Positions 40,311 through 49,213 are shown, numbered from the stretch's first letter. The stretch is DNA of 64,000 nt from Streptomyces dengpaensis (GCF_002946835.1 NZ_CP026654.1:12610-76609), one strand, 5' to 3'. Made by a program: numbers and translations. Notes: a model not told the origin generated them from the sequence alone.

Positions 40311-40865
40311 TCAGACGGCGCCGGCCGGAAGAGCGCGGGACACGAAGCCCTTCGCCTTCTGGAGGATCGGCGCGGGAATGCCGTGCCGGACTCCGACCTC
40401 CTCAACCTCTGCGTCGCTGAGGCCGTAGTACATCGAGGCACCGTTCACGTAGATCGACAGCGCCTCGTAGTTTTCGTCCGGGAGGGCACCGCCGTTCTGC
40501 GTGACGATGTCGGCGAACTGCGGAAGCGCGCGGTTGAGAACGGTGAAGGCGTAGGCCCTGTCCTCCGGCCCAGGCCCGGCCTTACCGGCCTCACCCGCAT
40601 CCGGCTGCTCCTGGACCATCCGAGGGCGGGCCTCCAGCTCGGCAACCCGCTCCTCGGCACGCGTCGCCCGGGAGTCTGCGACCTTGTACGCCTCCTGCGC
40701 CGCCTTCCGGGCGAGACGAGCGACATTCAGTTCGCCGGTCAGGCGCTGTACCTCGCCGTCCTTCGCCTCAACGCTCGCGGCCTGGGCGACGACTTCCTCC
40801 TCGGCACGGGTGAGCTTGTCGCGTAACGCGTCGGCGGTTGTGCGTCGTACAAACGGCAGCTTCAT
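40311..40865 (-). CDS. Coiled-coil hypothetical protein
   Basis: 184 aa, GAAGGGGA before ATG. MKLPFVRRTTADALRDKLT leads into a coiled coil to about residue 80, then a globular C-terminus (YAFTVLNRALPQFADIVTQ, LSDAEVEEVGVRHGIPAP). Unrecognised. Confidence 0.66.
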   Translation of the reverse strand: MKLPFVRRTTADALRDKLTRAEEEVVAQAASVEAKDGEVQRLTGELNVARLARKAAQEAYKVADSRATRAEERVAELEARPRMVQEQPDAGEAGKAGPGPEDRAYAFTVLNRALPQFADIVTQNGGALPDENYEALSIYVNGASMYYGLSDAEVEEVGVRHGIPAPILQKAKGFVSRALPAGAV

Positions 40866-40916
40866 GCGGCTGTCCCCTTCATGTTGCTGTTCGACTCGGC
40901 TGGTCCGTACGAGCAG

Positions 40917-40960
40917 CCACGGCCCCGGCCTTCCCGCGTACGGGATGGCCGGGGCCGTGG
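40917..40960. terminator. Hairpin after 40979 gene
   Basis: 14-bp outer stem identical to that at 40246 plus a 5-bp inner stem (TCCCG/CGGGA). Repeated terminator module. Confidence 0.75.
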
Positions 40961-40978
40961 TCGTTCGTGCGTGGCGGT

Positions 40979-41590
40979 TCAGCGCGCGGGGCGCTTGGGG
41001 TGAAGCGTGGTCAGCGGGACCAGCGGGCTGCCCAGCGGGGCGTCACCGGCGGGCAGCTGCGCGCGCCGGGTGTCGGCGTCGCGTACCGCCGTCTCCGTCG
41101 ACGCCCACTTCATCTCCCGCAGCAGCCACAGCGCCCGACCGTCACCGGGCTCGTCATCCGTCGGCGCCGTCTGCTTCTGCGCGGCGATCTGGCTGACGGC
41201 CGGGGCCAGCGCGACCTTCGGCTTCCGCAGCACGGTGGTCTTGCGGCGGTGAACGGTCTCCGAGTTGCCGTCCTCCAGGCGCTCCTGCCACTTCTTGACC
41301 GTCATGTCGACGGTGACCAGGCGGTTGCTGCCCAGGCGGCAGCGGACGGCCGCGTCCTTGCCCGCCAGGCCCGTGTCGTGCGGCACCACCTTGGGCCTCT
41401 TGGTCTGGAGGCCGCTGATCGGCACCCACGTCTTGCAGTCGGGGCAGATCAGCGACGCGCAGGCCGGACGCAGATCGACCTGGTGAGGCTTGAGGGTGGA
41501 GATGACGAGCGCCGGGCGGGCGTTGACGGTGCGGGAGCGGGTCCGGCTCCGGCGGGGGCGGGCGGTGCGCTCAAGGGTCGAAGCTGACAT
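40979..41590 (-). CDS. Hypothetical basic protein with CxxC
   Basis: 203 aa, AAGGAG before ATG. Arg-rich N-terminus (RTARPRRSRTRSRTVNA), ACASLICPDCKTWVPI, then VTVDMTVKKWQERLED. Possibly nucleic-acid binding; no family recognised. Confidence 0.64.
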   Translation of the reverse strand: MSASTLERTARPRRSRTRSRTVNARPALVISTLKPHQVDLRPACASLICPDCKTWVPISGLQTKRPKVVPHDTGLAGKDAAVRCRLGSNRLVTVDMTVKKWQERLEDGNSETVHRRKTTVLRKPKVALAPAVSQIAAQKQTAPTDDEPGDGRALWLLREMKWASTETAVRDADTRRAQLPAGDAPLGSPLVPLTTLHPKRPAR

Positions 41591-41943
41591 CTGGACTCCT
41601 TATGGACGGAGTGGCAGGGAGCGCGTCGCGATGCTCTCTCTGCCCTCCGGGCCGCACGGCACGAGGCCGGCGTCCCGTAGGACAGACAGCGCACAGCGCT
41701 GCGACGTGCACACAGTCGTCGCGGCCGTCAGGCTCCGGAGGAGTTCGATGGTGCTCTCGCGCCCTCAGCGAGCTGAGGACTACTCCGGCCGCCCCGAGGG
41801 GCGGACGACTACTGCGGTCTTGCTTTTGCGGTGCTCCCAGAGGATCACCGCGTCTTACTTACCTCAGGTTGCCTGAGGTATCCTCAGGTGTCAAGCAGTA
41901 TGGTGAGGTACCCTCAGGCCAAGAAGCGACCGAAGGAGGCGAA
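41591..41943. promoter_or_regulatory. Divergent control region of the GntR gene
   Basis: 353 bp without a gene between divergent 41590 and 41944 genes. The last 80 bp hold repeated CCTCAGG/CCTGAGG half-sites (see 41861). A small GCCGCCCC/GGGGCGG hairpin lies near 41790. Confidence 0.6.
41861..41920. promoter_or_regulatory. GntR-type operator cluster
   Basis: ACCTCAGG-TTG-CCTGAGGT is a perfect 8-bp-arm palindrome (41861-41879). TCCTCAGG (41881) and GGTGAGGTACCCTCAGG (41902-41918) add further half-sites, directly upstream of the regulator start. Confidence 0.72.
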
Positions 41944-42702
41944 ATGCCCGAGCCACCGCGAGCCGACAACCGGCCGCCGTATACGCGCATCGCGAGTCAC
42001 TACCGCGACCTCATCAGCTCCGGGGAGCTCGCGCGGGGCGTCCTGCTGCCGAGCATCAGTGCCCTGGCAGCCGAGTGGGGTGTCAGCACGGCCACGGCCG
42101 ACCGGGCGATGAAACTGCTGCGTGATGAGCAACTCGTTCGGGGCATCAAGGGAGTTGGCACCGAGGTTCTGGGACTCCCCGTTTCGCTCTCCACCGGCTC
42201 CGACCGCCACGACCGCAGCACCAAGACGCAGTCGACGTGGGGCACCGGCGAGAAGTCGAGCGGGCACACAGCCGGCATAGTCGCCGCTCCCGACGACATC
42301 GCAAGCGTGCTGGGCATCGCTCCTGGTGACGACGTGATCCGCCGAAGCCGTGTCTACCGGGATGCGCATGGCATCGTCGCTCATTCGACCTCCTGGATCC
42401 CGGCCGAATTCGCGCAGGTGTTGCCCGAGTTGGCGGAGAGTGTGCGCCTCAAGGGCGGGCTGTCGCTGGACCTGATTGCCCGGGCCACCGGACGGCAGGT
42501 GGCGCGGCGTATGCATGAGGAAGGCGCTCGCATCGCCACCGCGCAGGACCTCGAGCTCCTGGAGCTGGAGACCGGTACGGTCGCGGCGATCCTGGTGCTG
42601 ACCGCGAGATTCTTGGACGCCGACGGCGAGGTGCTGGAGTTCGGGGTCGACTTGGGTGCTCCGGGCCGTACACGCCGCTTCACCTCGGAGGAGGAGCGGT
42701 GA
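41944..42702 (+). CDS. GntR/UTRA-family regulator (KorSA-like)
   Basis: 252 aa, AAGGAGG before ATG. Winged helix at about 10-75 (YTRIASHYRDLISSGELAR, ISALAAEWGVSTATADRAM, KLLRDEQLVRGIKGVGT). The UTRA effector domain follows (ASVLGIAPGDDVIRRSRVY, ELETGTVAAILVLTARFLD). KorSA-type members repress transfer/replication genes of Streptomyces plasmids and themselves. The CCTCAGG palindrome upstream is its likely operator. GTGA overlap with the next gene. Confidence 0.86.
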   Translation: MPEPPRADNRPPYTRIASHYRDLISSGELARGVLLPSISALAAEWGVSTATADRAMKLLRDEQLVRGIKGVGTEVLGLPVSLSTGSDRHDRSTKTQSTWGTGEKSSGHTAGIVAAPDDIASVLGIAPGDDVIRRSRVYRDAHGIVAHSTSWIPAEFAQVLPELAESVRLKGGLSLDLIARATGRQVARRMHEEGARIATAQDLELLELETGTVAAILVLTARFLDADGEVLEFGVDLGAPGRTRRFTSEEER

Positions 42703-43409
42703 CCAGCCGCGACACCGTTCTCCTGGACGACGACGTCGTCCACTGCCTTGAGACCCGCCTCGGTAGCCTCCTGCGAGCCGAGGCGTCCGACATTCTGACC
42801 TTGGAAGGACGATTCGAGATCCGCCGCATCTCTGCAGCCCTGGCCGGTCGTCCGGGGCCCGCGCCTCGCGCCATCCTCATGTCGGCGATGCCTGGCGCTG
42901 GCAAGACGGCCCTCGCTCTGACTCTGGAGCAGGCTGGCTTCCGGCGTCTCTGCCCGGATGAGGAGATGTTCCGCCGCTATGGCCACTACGGAAGGGACTT
43001 CCCGCGCGGCGAGTTCCGCGTCCGGGAGGCGCCCGTCCTCAAAGACATTGCCCTGGAACTCCAGGAGTCGCTGCAATCCGGCCGCGACACCGTGGTCGAC
43101 CACGGATTCTGGACTCCGGAGGAACGCGCCCAATGGGCGGCGACCGCCATGGAAGCTGGCGGCGTACCCGTTCTCGTCTACCTGCCCGTGCCCCACGAGG
43201 TGCGCTGGGAGAGGATCCGGGAGCGCAACACCCAATCGCTGGTCGACCCAAATGCGATCGAATTCAGCGAGGAAGACCTGCTGAGGTTCGCAGGCCGATT
43301 CCACCCGCCGACCGCCGACGAACCGCACATCGTCTACGACGGCCATCCCGAGAGCCTGCTGGCCGAACTTCGCCGTACGCGTCCGTCCACTGATGGCGGC
43401 CTCCATTGA
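42699..43409 (+). CDS. P-loop kinase, zeta-toxin/AAA_33-like
   Basis: 236 aa, coupled to the GntR gene by GTGA. Walker A sits in ILMSAMPGAGKTALALTLE; CPDEEMFRRYGHYGRDFPR and DTVVDHGFWTPEERAQW, then VYLPVPHEVRWERIRERN, match AAA_33 kinases. GntR plus such kinase pairs recur in Streptomyces; the kinase may modify a small signal molecule or nucleotide read by UTRA (inference). Confidence 0.8.
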   Translation: MTSRDTVLLDDDVVHCLETRLGSLLRAEASDILTLEGRFEIRRISAALAGRPGPAPRAILMSAMPGAGKTALALTLEQAGFRRLCPDEEMFRRYGHYGRDFPRGEFRVREAPVLKDIALELQESLQSGRDTVVDHGFWTPEERAQWAATAMEAGGVPVLVYLPVPHEVRWERIRERNTQSLVDPNAIEFSEEDLLRFAGRFHPPTADEPHIVYDGHPESLLAELRRTRPSTDGGLH

Positions 43410-43480
43410 CCTCTACCTCCCACGTGCATCACCGAGCACTTCTTGACCATGACCGTGCTCGGTTGATGTCGCTACGGAAA

Positions 43481-43527
43481 GTGACATCAGGGGGTGACAT
43501 TCGGAATGTCACCCCCACTTGTCACCT
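43481..43527. promoter_or_regulatory. Nested GTGACA/TGTCAC palindrome
   Basis: The 27-bp core is GGGGGTGACATTC, G, then its exact complement (43490-43516). Flanked by GTGACATCA (43481) and TTGTCACC (43519), giving four half-sites. Could terminate the kinase gene or be an operator for the XRE gene at 43647. Confidence 0.66.
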
Positions 43528-43646
43528 CCGCGCGATCAAGGGGCCGTGCCATGCTCGGCCGCAGAAGGGCCGGCTTCCGCTCCGTGAGCATCACCCTGTC
43601 GGGGCACAGGCTGCGCCGCAGGACCGTACGGGGAAGGGGATCGGCG

Positions 43647-44882
43647 ATGACTGCTGACGAGCGTCCGGACTGGGCACGTCGGATGGTTGAGGAGCGGCTT
43701 GCGCGGGAGTGGTCGCAGCCCGACGCGGTGCGCGCCATGATGGCCCGCCTCCCCGAGGACCAGGCCGTGAGCGAGCAGGACCTGTTGCGCCAGTGGAAGC
43801 GGTGGGAGGCCGGCGAGGCTCAGCCGTCGAAGTATCGGTCGGTGATCGCTCAGACCTTCGGCACGACCACGGGCGCGTTCTTCCCCGAGAAGAGCCGCCG
43901 TGATGGGCGATCTGAGATCTTGCAGGTCAGCGGTATGGACACCGTGGACATCATCGCCCGGCTGCGTGCGTCCGATGTGGACGTGGCGACGTTGGACGCG
44001 CTAAGGATCACGGCCGATCGGCTGTGCTGCGAGTACGCGTACATGCCGGCCGACCAGTTGCTCCTGGAAGGAAAGGCCTGGCTGGCGCGGGTCGTTGGCC
44101 TCCAGCACCAGCGGGTGAGCCTGGCGCAGCACCGCGAGATCATTGCCCTTGCTGGGAAGCTCTCGCTCCTGGTCGGCTGTGTCGAGTACGACTCCGGCCG
44201 GCCGCGCGATGCCGAAGCCACCCGTCAGGCCGCGCTGATGCTCGGTCAGGAGTCGGGGGAGCTGAGCGTGCAGGGCTGGGCGCACGAGATGCGTGCCTGG
44301 TTCGCGCTGACGCGGGGCGACTACCGCGGTGTCATCGCCGCCGCGGACGCCGGCATCTCAGTCGCGCCGAACGAGAGCGTCGCCGCGCAGCTGTATGCAC
44401 AGAAGGCCAAGGCATGGGCGCGGCTGGGGGACCGATCTCAGACGGAGGTCGCGCTCGATCAGGGGCGGCAGCTCCTGGAGCGTCTCCCGTACCCGGAGAA
44501 CATCGAGAACCACTTCGTCGTCGACCCGGGCAAGTACGACTTCTACCGCATGGACGCGCTGAGGAAGTCGGGCGAGAACCGGCTCGCGGAGCAGCTGGCC
44601 AACGAGGTGATCCGGGCCGGGACGGACTTCGACGGTACGGAACGCTCACCCATGCGGAACGCGGAGGCGCGAGTGACCCTCGGTGTCGTCGCGGCCCGTG
44701 AGGGCGATCTCGACACAGCGCTCGCGTACGGGGAGAAGGCACTCGCCGGCGACCGGAAGTCCTTGCCGTCGCTCGCGATGGTGGCCGCCGATCTCGGGCA
44801 GGCTCTCCAGTCCCGCTACGCGCACGCCTCCGAGGCGCAGGCTTTCGTCGCTCACCTTCGCGAGCTTCGGGGTGGCCAGTGA
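43647..44882 (+). CDS. XRE-family regulator with TPR repeats
   Basis: 411 aa, start MTADERPDWARRM with GGAAGGGG upstream; the longer ORF reading is rejected. HTH-like region at about 10-75 (WSQPDAVRAMMARLPEDQA, LRQWKRWEAGEAQPSKYRS). TPR-type helices to the end (AQHREIIALAGKLSLLVGC, EMRAWFALTRGDYRGVIAA). Common Streptomyces HTH-TPR regulator. No coding partner immediately downstream. Confidence 0.8.
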   Translation: MTADERPDWARRMVEERLAREWSQPDAVRAMMARLPEDQAVSEQDLLRQWKRWEAGEAQPSKYRSVIAQTFGTTTGAFFPEKSRRDGRSEILQVSGMDTVDIIARLRASDVDVATLDALRITADRLCCEYAYMPADQLLLEGKAWLARVVGLQHQRVSLAQHREIIALAGKLSLLVGCVEYDSGRPRDAEATRQAALMLGQESGELSVQGWAHEMRAWFALTRGDYRGVIAAADAGISVAPNESVAAQLYAQKAKAWARLGDRSQTEVALDQGRQLLERLPYPENIENHFVVDPGKYDFYRMDALRKSGENRLAEQLANEVIRAGTDFDGTERSPMRNAEARVTLGVVAAREGDLDTALAYGEKALAGDRKSLPSLAMVAADLGQALQSRYAHASEAQAFVAHLRELRGGQ

Positions 44883-45175
44883 CATCAAGCCGACGGTCCG
44901 ACGTATCGGCTCTGCGGCCTCCAGGCGGGATCGGCCAGAGCGCTTGTACGTTCCTACCGGAAGCCCCTCTTCCTGGTGCATCGGGCGTTGATCGTGAATG
45001 CTGTTCTGGTCCTCTGCTTCCCGTCAGGCGGGCGGCCAACTGGGAAAGTTGCCCGCTGGACGGGAGATCCGGCGAATCCGGCATAACCCTCTTGGCGAAT
45101 CCGGAAAAGTCTGTTCGGATCATGGGCACCACGAGCGCGACCTGCGCGTTCGTAGACGACAACGGGCCGAAGACG

Positions 45176-45820
45176 TCATCGGGGAGGTGCGGCGAACGGA
45201 TGGGCCAGATGCCGGGGAGCGTCGTCGTACGTCTTCTCCGCGTCGGTGCGGCGTGGCCGCAGTGCACGGAGGGCGGCCTGGAGGGTCGGCTCGTAGTCCT
45301 TCGGGTCCCAGCCGGCCGGGGCAGTGACCTTCGTACGGAGTCGCTCGGGCGTGCCGACACGGTGGATCTTGCAGTCGACGAACGGGATGAGGCCGTATCG
45401 ACGGGCGTGCAGAAGGACCGGCTTGCCGGTCTTGACGATGTCGATGACCTCGAGGCGGGCGACTTCACCCAGAAGGTAGACGTGGCCGTTCGCGCCGCGC
45501 TTGGTGGGGCCGACGACGACCAGGCCGTCGAAGGTCGGCGCCAGCTCCTTCCACTTCTGCGCGTAGTTCTCCGGGGTGAAGACGTCGTCGAACTGCAGCA
45601 GCTCCACACCGGGGAGCCTGTGGCGGATCTTCGCGAGCCGTTCGTCCCACTGCGGGCGTCGCGCGATGTGCGGCGAGGCGCAGACGTAGACGCGAACGGG
45701 ATCGCCGGGCTTCCGGGCTGCGCGGACCTTCTCCATGGCGGCGACGTACGCGCGCTGCTGCGCGGCCGTCGCGTATGTGGCCGGAAGGATGTCCACAGGG
45801 GAGTCAGGCATGCCGCTCAT
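45176..45820 (-). CDS. Hypothetical Rossmann-like protein
   Basis: 214 aa (ATG at 45820; an in-frame GTG at 45856 is possible). VRVYVCASPHIARRPQWDE, VELLQFDDVFTPENYAQKW, FDGLVVVGPTKRGANGHVY and EVIDIVKTGKPVLLHA give an alternating strand-helix order like nucleoside 2-deoxyribosyltransferase or TIR-like folds. No catalytic set is certain. Unassigned. Confidence 0.66.
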   Translation of the reverse strand: MSGMPDSPVDILPATYATAAQQRAYVAAMEKVRAARKPGDPVRVYVCASPHIARRPQWDERLAKIRHRLPGVELLQFDDVFTPENYAQKWKELAPTFDGLVVVGPTKRGANGHVYLLGEVARLEVIDIVKTGKPVLLHARRYGLIPFVDCKIHRVGTPERLRTKVTAPAGWDPKDYEPTLQAALRALRPRRTDAEKTYDDAPRHLAHPFAAPPR

Positions 45821-45968
45821 CTTGCCCTGAGCCACCGTCAGCCCACGTTCCAGCACCGCGAGATGCCCCTCTCACACACGCCTCGCCGACTCGCCCACGC
45901 CCCCCTCTACGCGAAGCGTGATCAACGGGGTAAGGTGGCTGCGATCAAGATCTATCTGAATATGGAAA

Positions 45969-45997
45969 ACCCCGGCGCTTTGGCAAGCACCGGGGGT
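45969..45997. repeat. Bulged hairpin in rep leader
   Basis: ACCCCGG and CCGGGG flank a GCTT-TGGC-AAGC inner hairpin; stable RNA or DNA element in an otherwise gene-free stretch. Confidence 0.55.
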
Positions 45998-46029
45998 GTA
46001 GAGAACCTGATTGGAGGTCCTCGGTGTTC

Positions 46030-46173
46030 ATGGCACCACTGTACCCGTGGGCCTTCGCCCGCACACAAGATCCCCGCCGCATCCGCGATCACTCGCGATG
46101 CACGTCAGCGGGGTTTTCTCGCGTTCCCGCGCACCCCGACCAGCCCTCCGCAGAGGGGGTTGAGATGACCTAG
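46030..46173 (+). CDS. Possible 47-aa ORF
   Basis: MAPLYPWAFARTQDPRRIRD, GGAGG 12 bases upstream of ATG, ending VEMT. Preceded by the hairpin at 45969. Weak; could be chance. Confidence 0.22.
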   Translation: MAPLYPWAFARTQDPRRIRDHSRCTSAGFSRVPAHPDQPSAEGVEMT

Positions 46174-46624
46174 GTCTGGGGCGGCTTCGCCGCCGGGACG
46201 CTCAGCTACCCAGGTGACTCGCAATCACCCCGGCTGACGCCCCATCTGTCTCCGGAAGGTTTCGCACGCCCTCCGAAGGGATTGTCCGTCCGGTTCGCAC
46301 CCGGCCGAACAGTTCGATCTCTGGTTCTAGCCGAACCACAAAGCACCACGAGGGGGGCTTCGTCATGCCCACCTTCCTAGAAGGAGGACGTCGTCATTCT
46401 GCACGACCGCGCGGGCTTTCGCCAGCCCGCTTATGCCTGTTTCATGCGTTTTTGCGCGCCCGTGGCGTCCGGTCTGGCTCAATCTCACAGCCCGATTCGC
46501 CCGGTACATCCCGCTCTTCGGGGCAGCTTTGCGATCTCACGCACGTCCGGTGTCACACGGAACTCGATTTCGACACCCGTAGAAGGTGTGCACCTCTCTG
46601 TCCCGGCTCCCGTCGCGCCCGCAT

Positions 46625-46647
46625 CCGGAACCGTCATCCACAGGCCT
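46625..46647. promoter_or_regulatory. DnaA-box-like conserved motif, variant copy
   Basis: CCGGAACCGTCATCCACAGG; same order of elements as the better copy 34 bp downstream. Confidence 0.5.
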
Positions 46648-46658
46648 GCTGCTGCTCG

Positions 46659-46684
46659 CCGGAATCTATCCACAGGTGACCTGG
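46659..46684. promoter_or_regulatory. DnaA-box-like conserved motif, copy 2
   Basis: CCGGAA, then TATCCACAGGTGACCTGG, matching copy 1 at 8694 in 24 of 26 positions. Lies 49 bp before the rep start. Confidence 0.62.
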
Positions 46685-46733
46685 TCCATGGTCGCCGGAT
46701 GGATCATGTCCTGACGTCCCTTCGGGGTGCCCG

Positions 46734-48227
46734 ATGAGCGCCGTGGCGGCACCGGCCGCCGCGACGATTCCCACTGCGCGTTCGTCGGTCGACGACGTCG
46801 CGGTCTCCGTGTTGCCCGCGTTGTACGTGCCGGAGGCGTCGCAGTGGCTGTCGACGTCGACGGGCCGGATCGCGCTGGACGGCTACTCGTGGATGCAGGC
46901 GGTCCACTGGGTCGCCGGGTCCGGGCTGTACCGGCCGCGGCGGTACCGGTCGCACGGGCCGCGCTCATTCGGGCCGACGACCGTGCGCGTCGCCCAGGAG
47001 CTCGCGCAGCTGTTCCCGTGCCGTCCGGGCATCGAGTACCTGGTGCGCCGCACCGGCCTGTCCGAGCGGTCGGTGGAGTACCACCTGGGGATGCTGCGGG
47101 AGGCTGGGCTGCTCGCGTACATCGTGCGCGGGACCCGGGTGTCCGGCGAGACGGCGCAGGCGAGCGAGTTCGCGCGGATGATCCCGACCGAGTTCGACGC
47201 CGCGCTGGGGATCCGCACGGTGCTGCGGGATGAGAAGGCGCCCGCGTACACGCGTGCGGTGACCGGGATCGCGGAGGCCGGCCGGGAGCTGATGGCCAAG
47301 CTGGCGAAGAAGGCCGCCCGGAAGGTCCGCAAGCCGCGCTCGAAGACGTCGTCGAAGGCCCCTGCGAGGGGTGCCCGGAAGGGTGCTGACCAGGGGGTTG
47401 TGACGGCTGTTTCGGATGAGGTCCGTTGCACCCCAATGCAGGTCGGTACCTCAGCGCTTTCGACTGCCGGTACTACTTCTCTCCCCCCTGAGAGCAAGCT
47501 CGCAAGCGGGGTCAGCAAGTCCCCCACCCCGAAGAAGTCCAAGGCCGGCGGTCGCCGGAAGCTGAACACAGTCGGCCGCCGCTACCAGCTGGCCCGCGAG
47601 CTCACCCAGGAGCTGGACTGGCTGCGCGGCTGCTCGGTGCCCCGGATCGCCTGGGTAGCCCGCAGCGTCGCTGATGCCGGATGGACCGTGACCGACGTGA
47701 AGGCCTGGCTGCACTTCCGCGGCGAGGCGGCCCACGTCCGTCGGGGCTCCGGCCTGCTCGCCGTGCTGCTCGCCAACGCGGTGACGGTCCTGGACACCCC
47801 CGCCAAGCGTGCCGACGCCATCGAGCAGTGGCGCGGCGCCCAGGAGGCCGCCCGGCGTGACCGCATCCGGCAGGTCCGCGCCCGCACCGAGCGGTACGAC
47901 GGCGACTGGCGGGCCCCGGTCAGCCGCTCCGTCCAGCTCGAGGTCGAGGCCGCTATCGCCCAGGTCAGGGAAATGGAGCACGGCGGCCGCCACCAGGACC
48001 AGGACCACGCCGTCGACGGCCAGGACGCGGGACTGGAGCTTGGCGGCGAAGAGCTCGCCGCGCTGATCGCCACAGCCGAGGGCGAGCTGATGCAGGGCGA
48101 GACGACGCTGATCGACGGCTTCGACAAGGAGACGGCGCTGCGGATCTTCGGCGAGGAACTGATGCGCACCGCCCGCCGGATCGAACGCCTCGCCAACAGC
48201 TCGCTGACAACCATCCGACACCGGTAG
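46734..48227 (+). CDS. Candidate plasmid replication initiator (HTH)
   Basis: 497 aa. After ALYVPEASQWLSTSTGRIA and YSWMQAVHWVAGSGLYRPR comes a winged helix-turn-helix (VAQELAQLFPCRPGIEYLV, RTGLSERSVEYHLGMLREA). A low-complexity hinge follows (about 195-280). A C-terminal helical domain (RYQLARELTQELDWLRGCS, IAWVARSVADAGWTVTDVK) resembles the tail of replication HTH proteins. The hinge is coded by an ~86-bp element (47426-47511) also found as an inverted pair at 60.2/60.6 kb. Position before a DciA-like gene and after DnaA-box motifs supports a Rep role. Some Streptomyces linear plasmids carry iterons within rep. Not proven. Confidence 0.65.
   Translation: MSAVAAPAAATIPTARSSVDDVAVSVLPALYVPEASQWLSTSTGRIALDGYSWMQAVHWVAGSGLYRPRRYRSHGPRSFGPTTVRVAQELAQLFPCRPGIEYLVRRTGLSERSVEYHLGMLREAGLLAYIVRGTRVSGETAQASEFARMIPTEFDAALGIRTVLRDEKAPAYTRAVTGIAEAGRELMAKLAKKAARKVRKPRSKTSSKAPARGARKGADQGVVTAVSDEVRCTPMQVGTSALSTAGTTSLPPESKLASGVSKSPTPKKSKAGGRRKLNTVGRRYQLARELTQELDWLRGCSVPRIAWVARSVADAGWTVTDVKAWLHFRGEAAHVRRGSGLLAVLLANAVTVLDTPAKRADAIEQWRGAQEAARRDRIRQVRARTERYDGDWRAPVSRSVQLEVEAAIAQVREMEHGGRHQDQDHAVDGQDAGLELGGEELAALIATAEGELMQGETTLIDGFDKETALRIFGEELMRTARRIERLANSSLTTIRHR
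47426..47511. repeat. 86-bp element inside rep (copy R1)
   Basis: Begins TTGCACCCCA, has GTAC at position 21 and CCCCCTGAGAGC near 58, ending GCTCGCAAGCGGGG. Same marks at matching spacing occur in the two copies at 60179 and 60521. It codes for a non-conserved hinge, so DNA-level function is likely. Confidence 0.68.
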
Positions 48228-48236
48228 GAGGCCCAC

Positions 48237-49103
48237 ATGACCGAGACGATCAACCCCACCGAGCAGACCAGCACCAACACGCCGGAGGTGTCCGGCGTCG
48301 ACCTCGCCCGGGTCGCCCTGCGCCAGGCCAGGGAGGCCGCCAAGAAGCGCGGCGACAGCGAGGCCCGCGCCCCGCGCCGCCGCCAGCAGACAGCCGTACG
48401 GCGCGACGGCCGGGAGCCGAGCGGGTTCGCAGCGGTTCTCCAGGGCTTGATGGCCGACCGGGCCTGGGAGGTTCCGGCCGCGGGCGGCACCGTCATGGAC
48501 CGCTGGCCCGACATCGCGGCCGCCATCTCCCCGAAGCTGCCCAGCCACGTCAGTGCCGTCGCCTACAACCCGGCGGCCCGGCAGCTGGACCTGCGCCCCG
48601 ACTCGCCCGCCTACGCCACCCAGCTCCGGCTCATCACCGCCCGGATCATCGCCACGGCGAACAACGCGGTCGGCACCGACGCCGTGCACACCATCCGCGT
48701 CCTGCCCTCCGGCGCCGCCCCCGCACCCCGTACGGCGCAGCCCGCCCCGGCGGCAGCGGCGACGTCCGAGGCGCCGGTGAAGACCCGGGAGACGGCATCC
48801 GCGGGCTACCACCAGGCCCTCGCCGCCCACCAGACCGCCGCGCCCCCCAGCCGCATCGACCCGGGCATCGCGGAGGCAGTCGCCCGGCAGACCCGCGCGA
48901 TGCGTGCGCTCAGCCAGCGTGCCTTCCCCGAGCCGCCGGACGACGCGCCAGCCACGATCGAGATGGCCCGTGCCCAGCGCCGCCGCCAGGCCGCAGCGAC
49001 CGAGGCCGCCGCCCTGCGCCGGGCCCGGCAAGAGCGCGCGGCCCGGAAGTCCGGGACGTCGGCCGACGCCCCGGAGTCGGCTTCGCTGCGGACCACGGCC
49101 TGA
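48237..49103 (+). CDS. DciA/DUF721-family helicase-loader-like protein
   Basis: 288 aa, GGAGG before ATG, 9 bp after rep. SGVDLARVALRQAREAAKK, GFAAVLQGLMADRAWEVPA, VMDRWPDIAAAISPKLPSH and LDLRPDSPAYATQLRLITA follow the order of the DciA fold normally encoded next to recF/gyrB. DciA loads DnaB at the origin in bacteria lacking DnaC. A plasmid copy placed directly after a rep-like gene suggests a dedicated initiator plus loader pair. The C-terminal third is an Arg/Ala helix. Confidence 0.82.
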   Translation: MTETINPTEQTSTNTPEVSGVDLARVALRQAREAAKKRGDSEARAPRRRQQTAVRRDGREPSGFAAVLQGLMADRAWEVPAAGGTVMDRWPDIAAAISPKLPSHVSAVAYNPAARQLDLRPDSPAYATQLRLITARIIATANNAVGTDAVHTIRVLPSGAAPAPRTAQPAPAAAATSEAPVKTRETASAGYHQALAAHQTAAPPSRIDPGIAEAVARQTRAMRALSQRAFPEPPDDAPATIEMARAQRRRQAAATEAAALRRARQERAARKSGTSADAPESASLRTTA

Positions 49104-49213
49104 GCCCAACTCGTAGATCAGAACCCCCTGTTACTGGTGGTTGTCCCGGCGTAGCGTTACGGGTACACGACTGGTACACCGTGCGTCGCGTTGCGCACCG
49201 AGAAGGGGGAGCC
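49104..49213. promoter_or_regulatory. Promoter region of kinase-DnaJ gene
   Basis: 110 bp; ACTGGTGG, TAGCGTTACGG and two GGTACAC-type strings (49160 and 49171) are present. No certain promoter call. Confidence 0.35.

Larger units (their letters stand above)
45821..46733. other. Long non-coding leader upstream of rep operon
   Basis: About 900 bp with no secure gene. Holds a relatively AT-rich stretch (45930-45970), a bulged hairpin (45969-45997), a GCGGGCT/AGCCCGC hairpin near 46412, and two DnaA-box-like motifs 34 bp apart just before rep. A plausible part of the replication origin. Confidence 0.55.

Noticed and set aside
46365-46679. 104-aa frame upstream of rep
   Set aside because: No ribosome site and it runs over the DnaA-box motifs and hairpins; treated as leader DNA.
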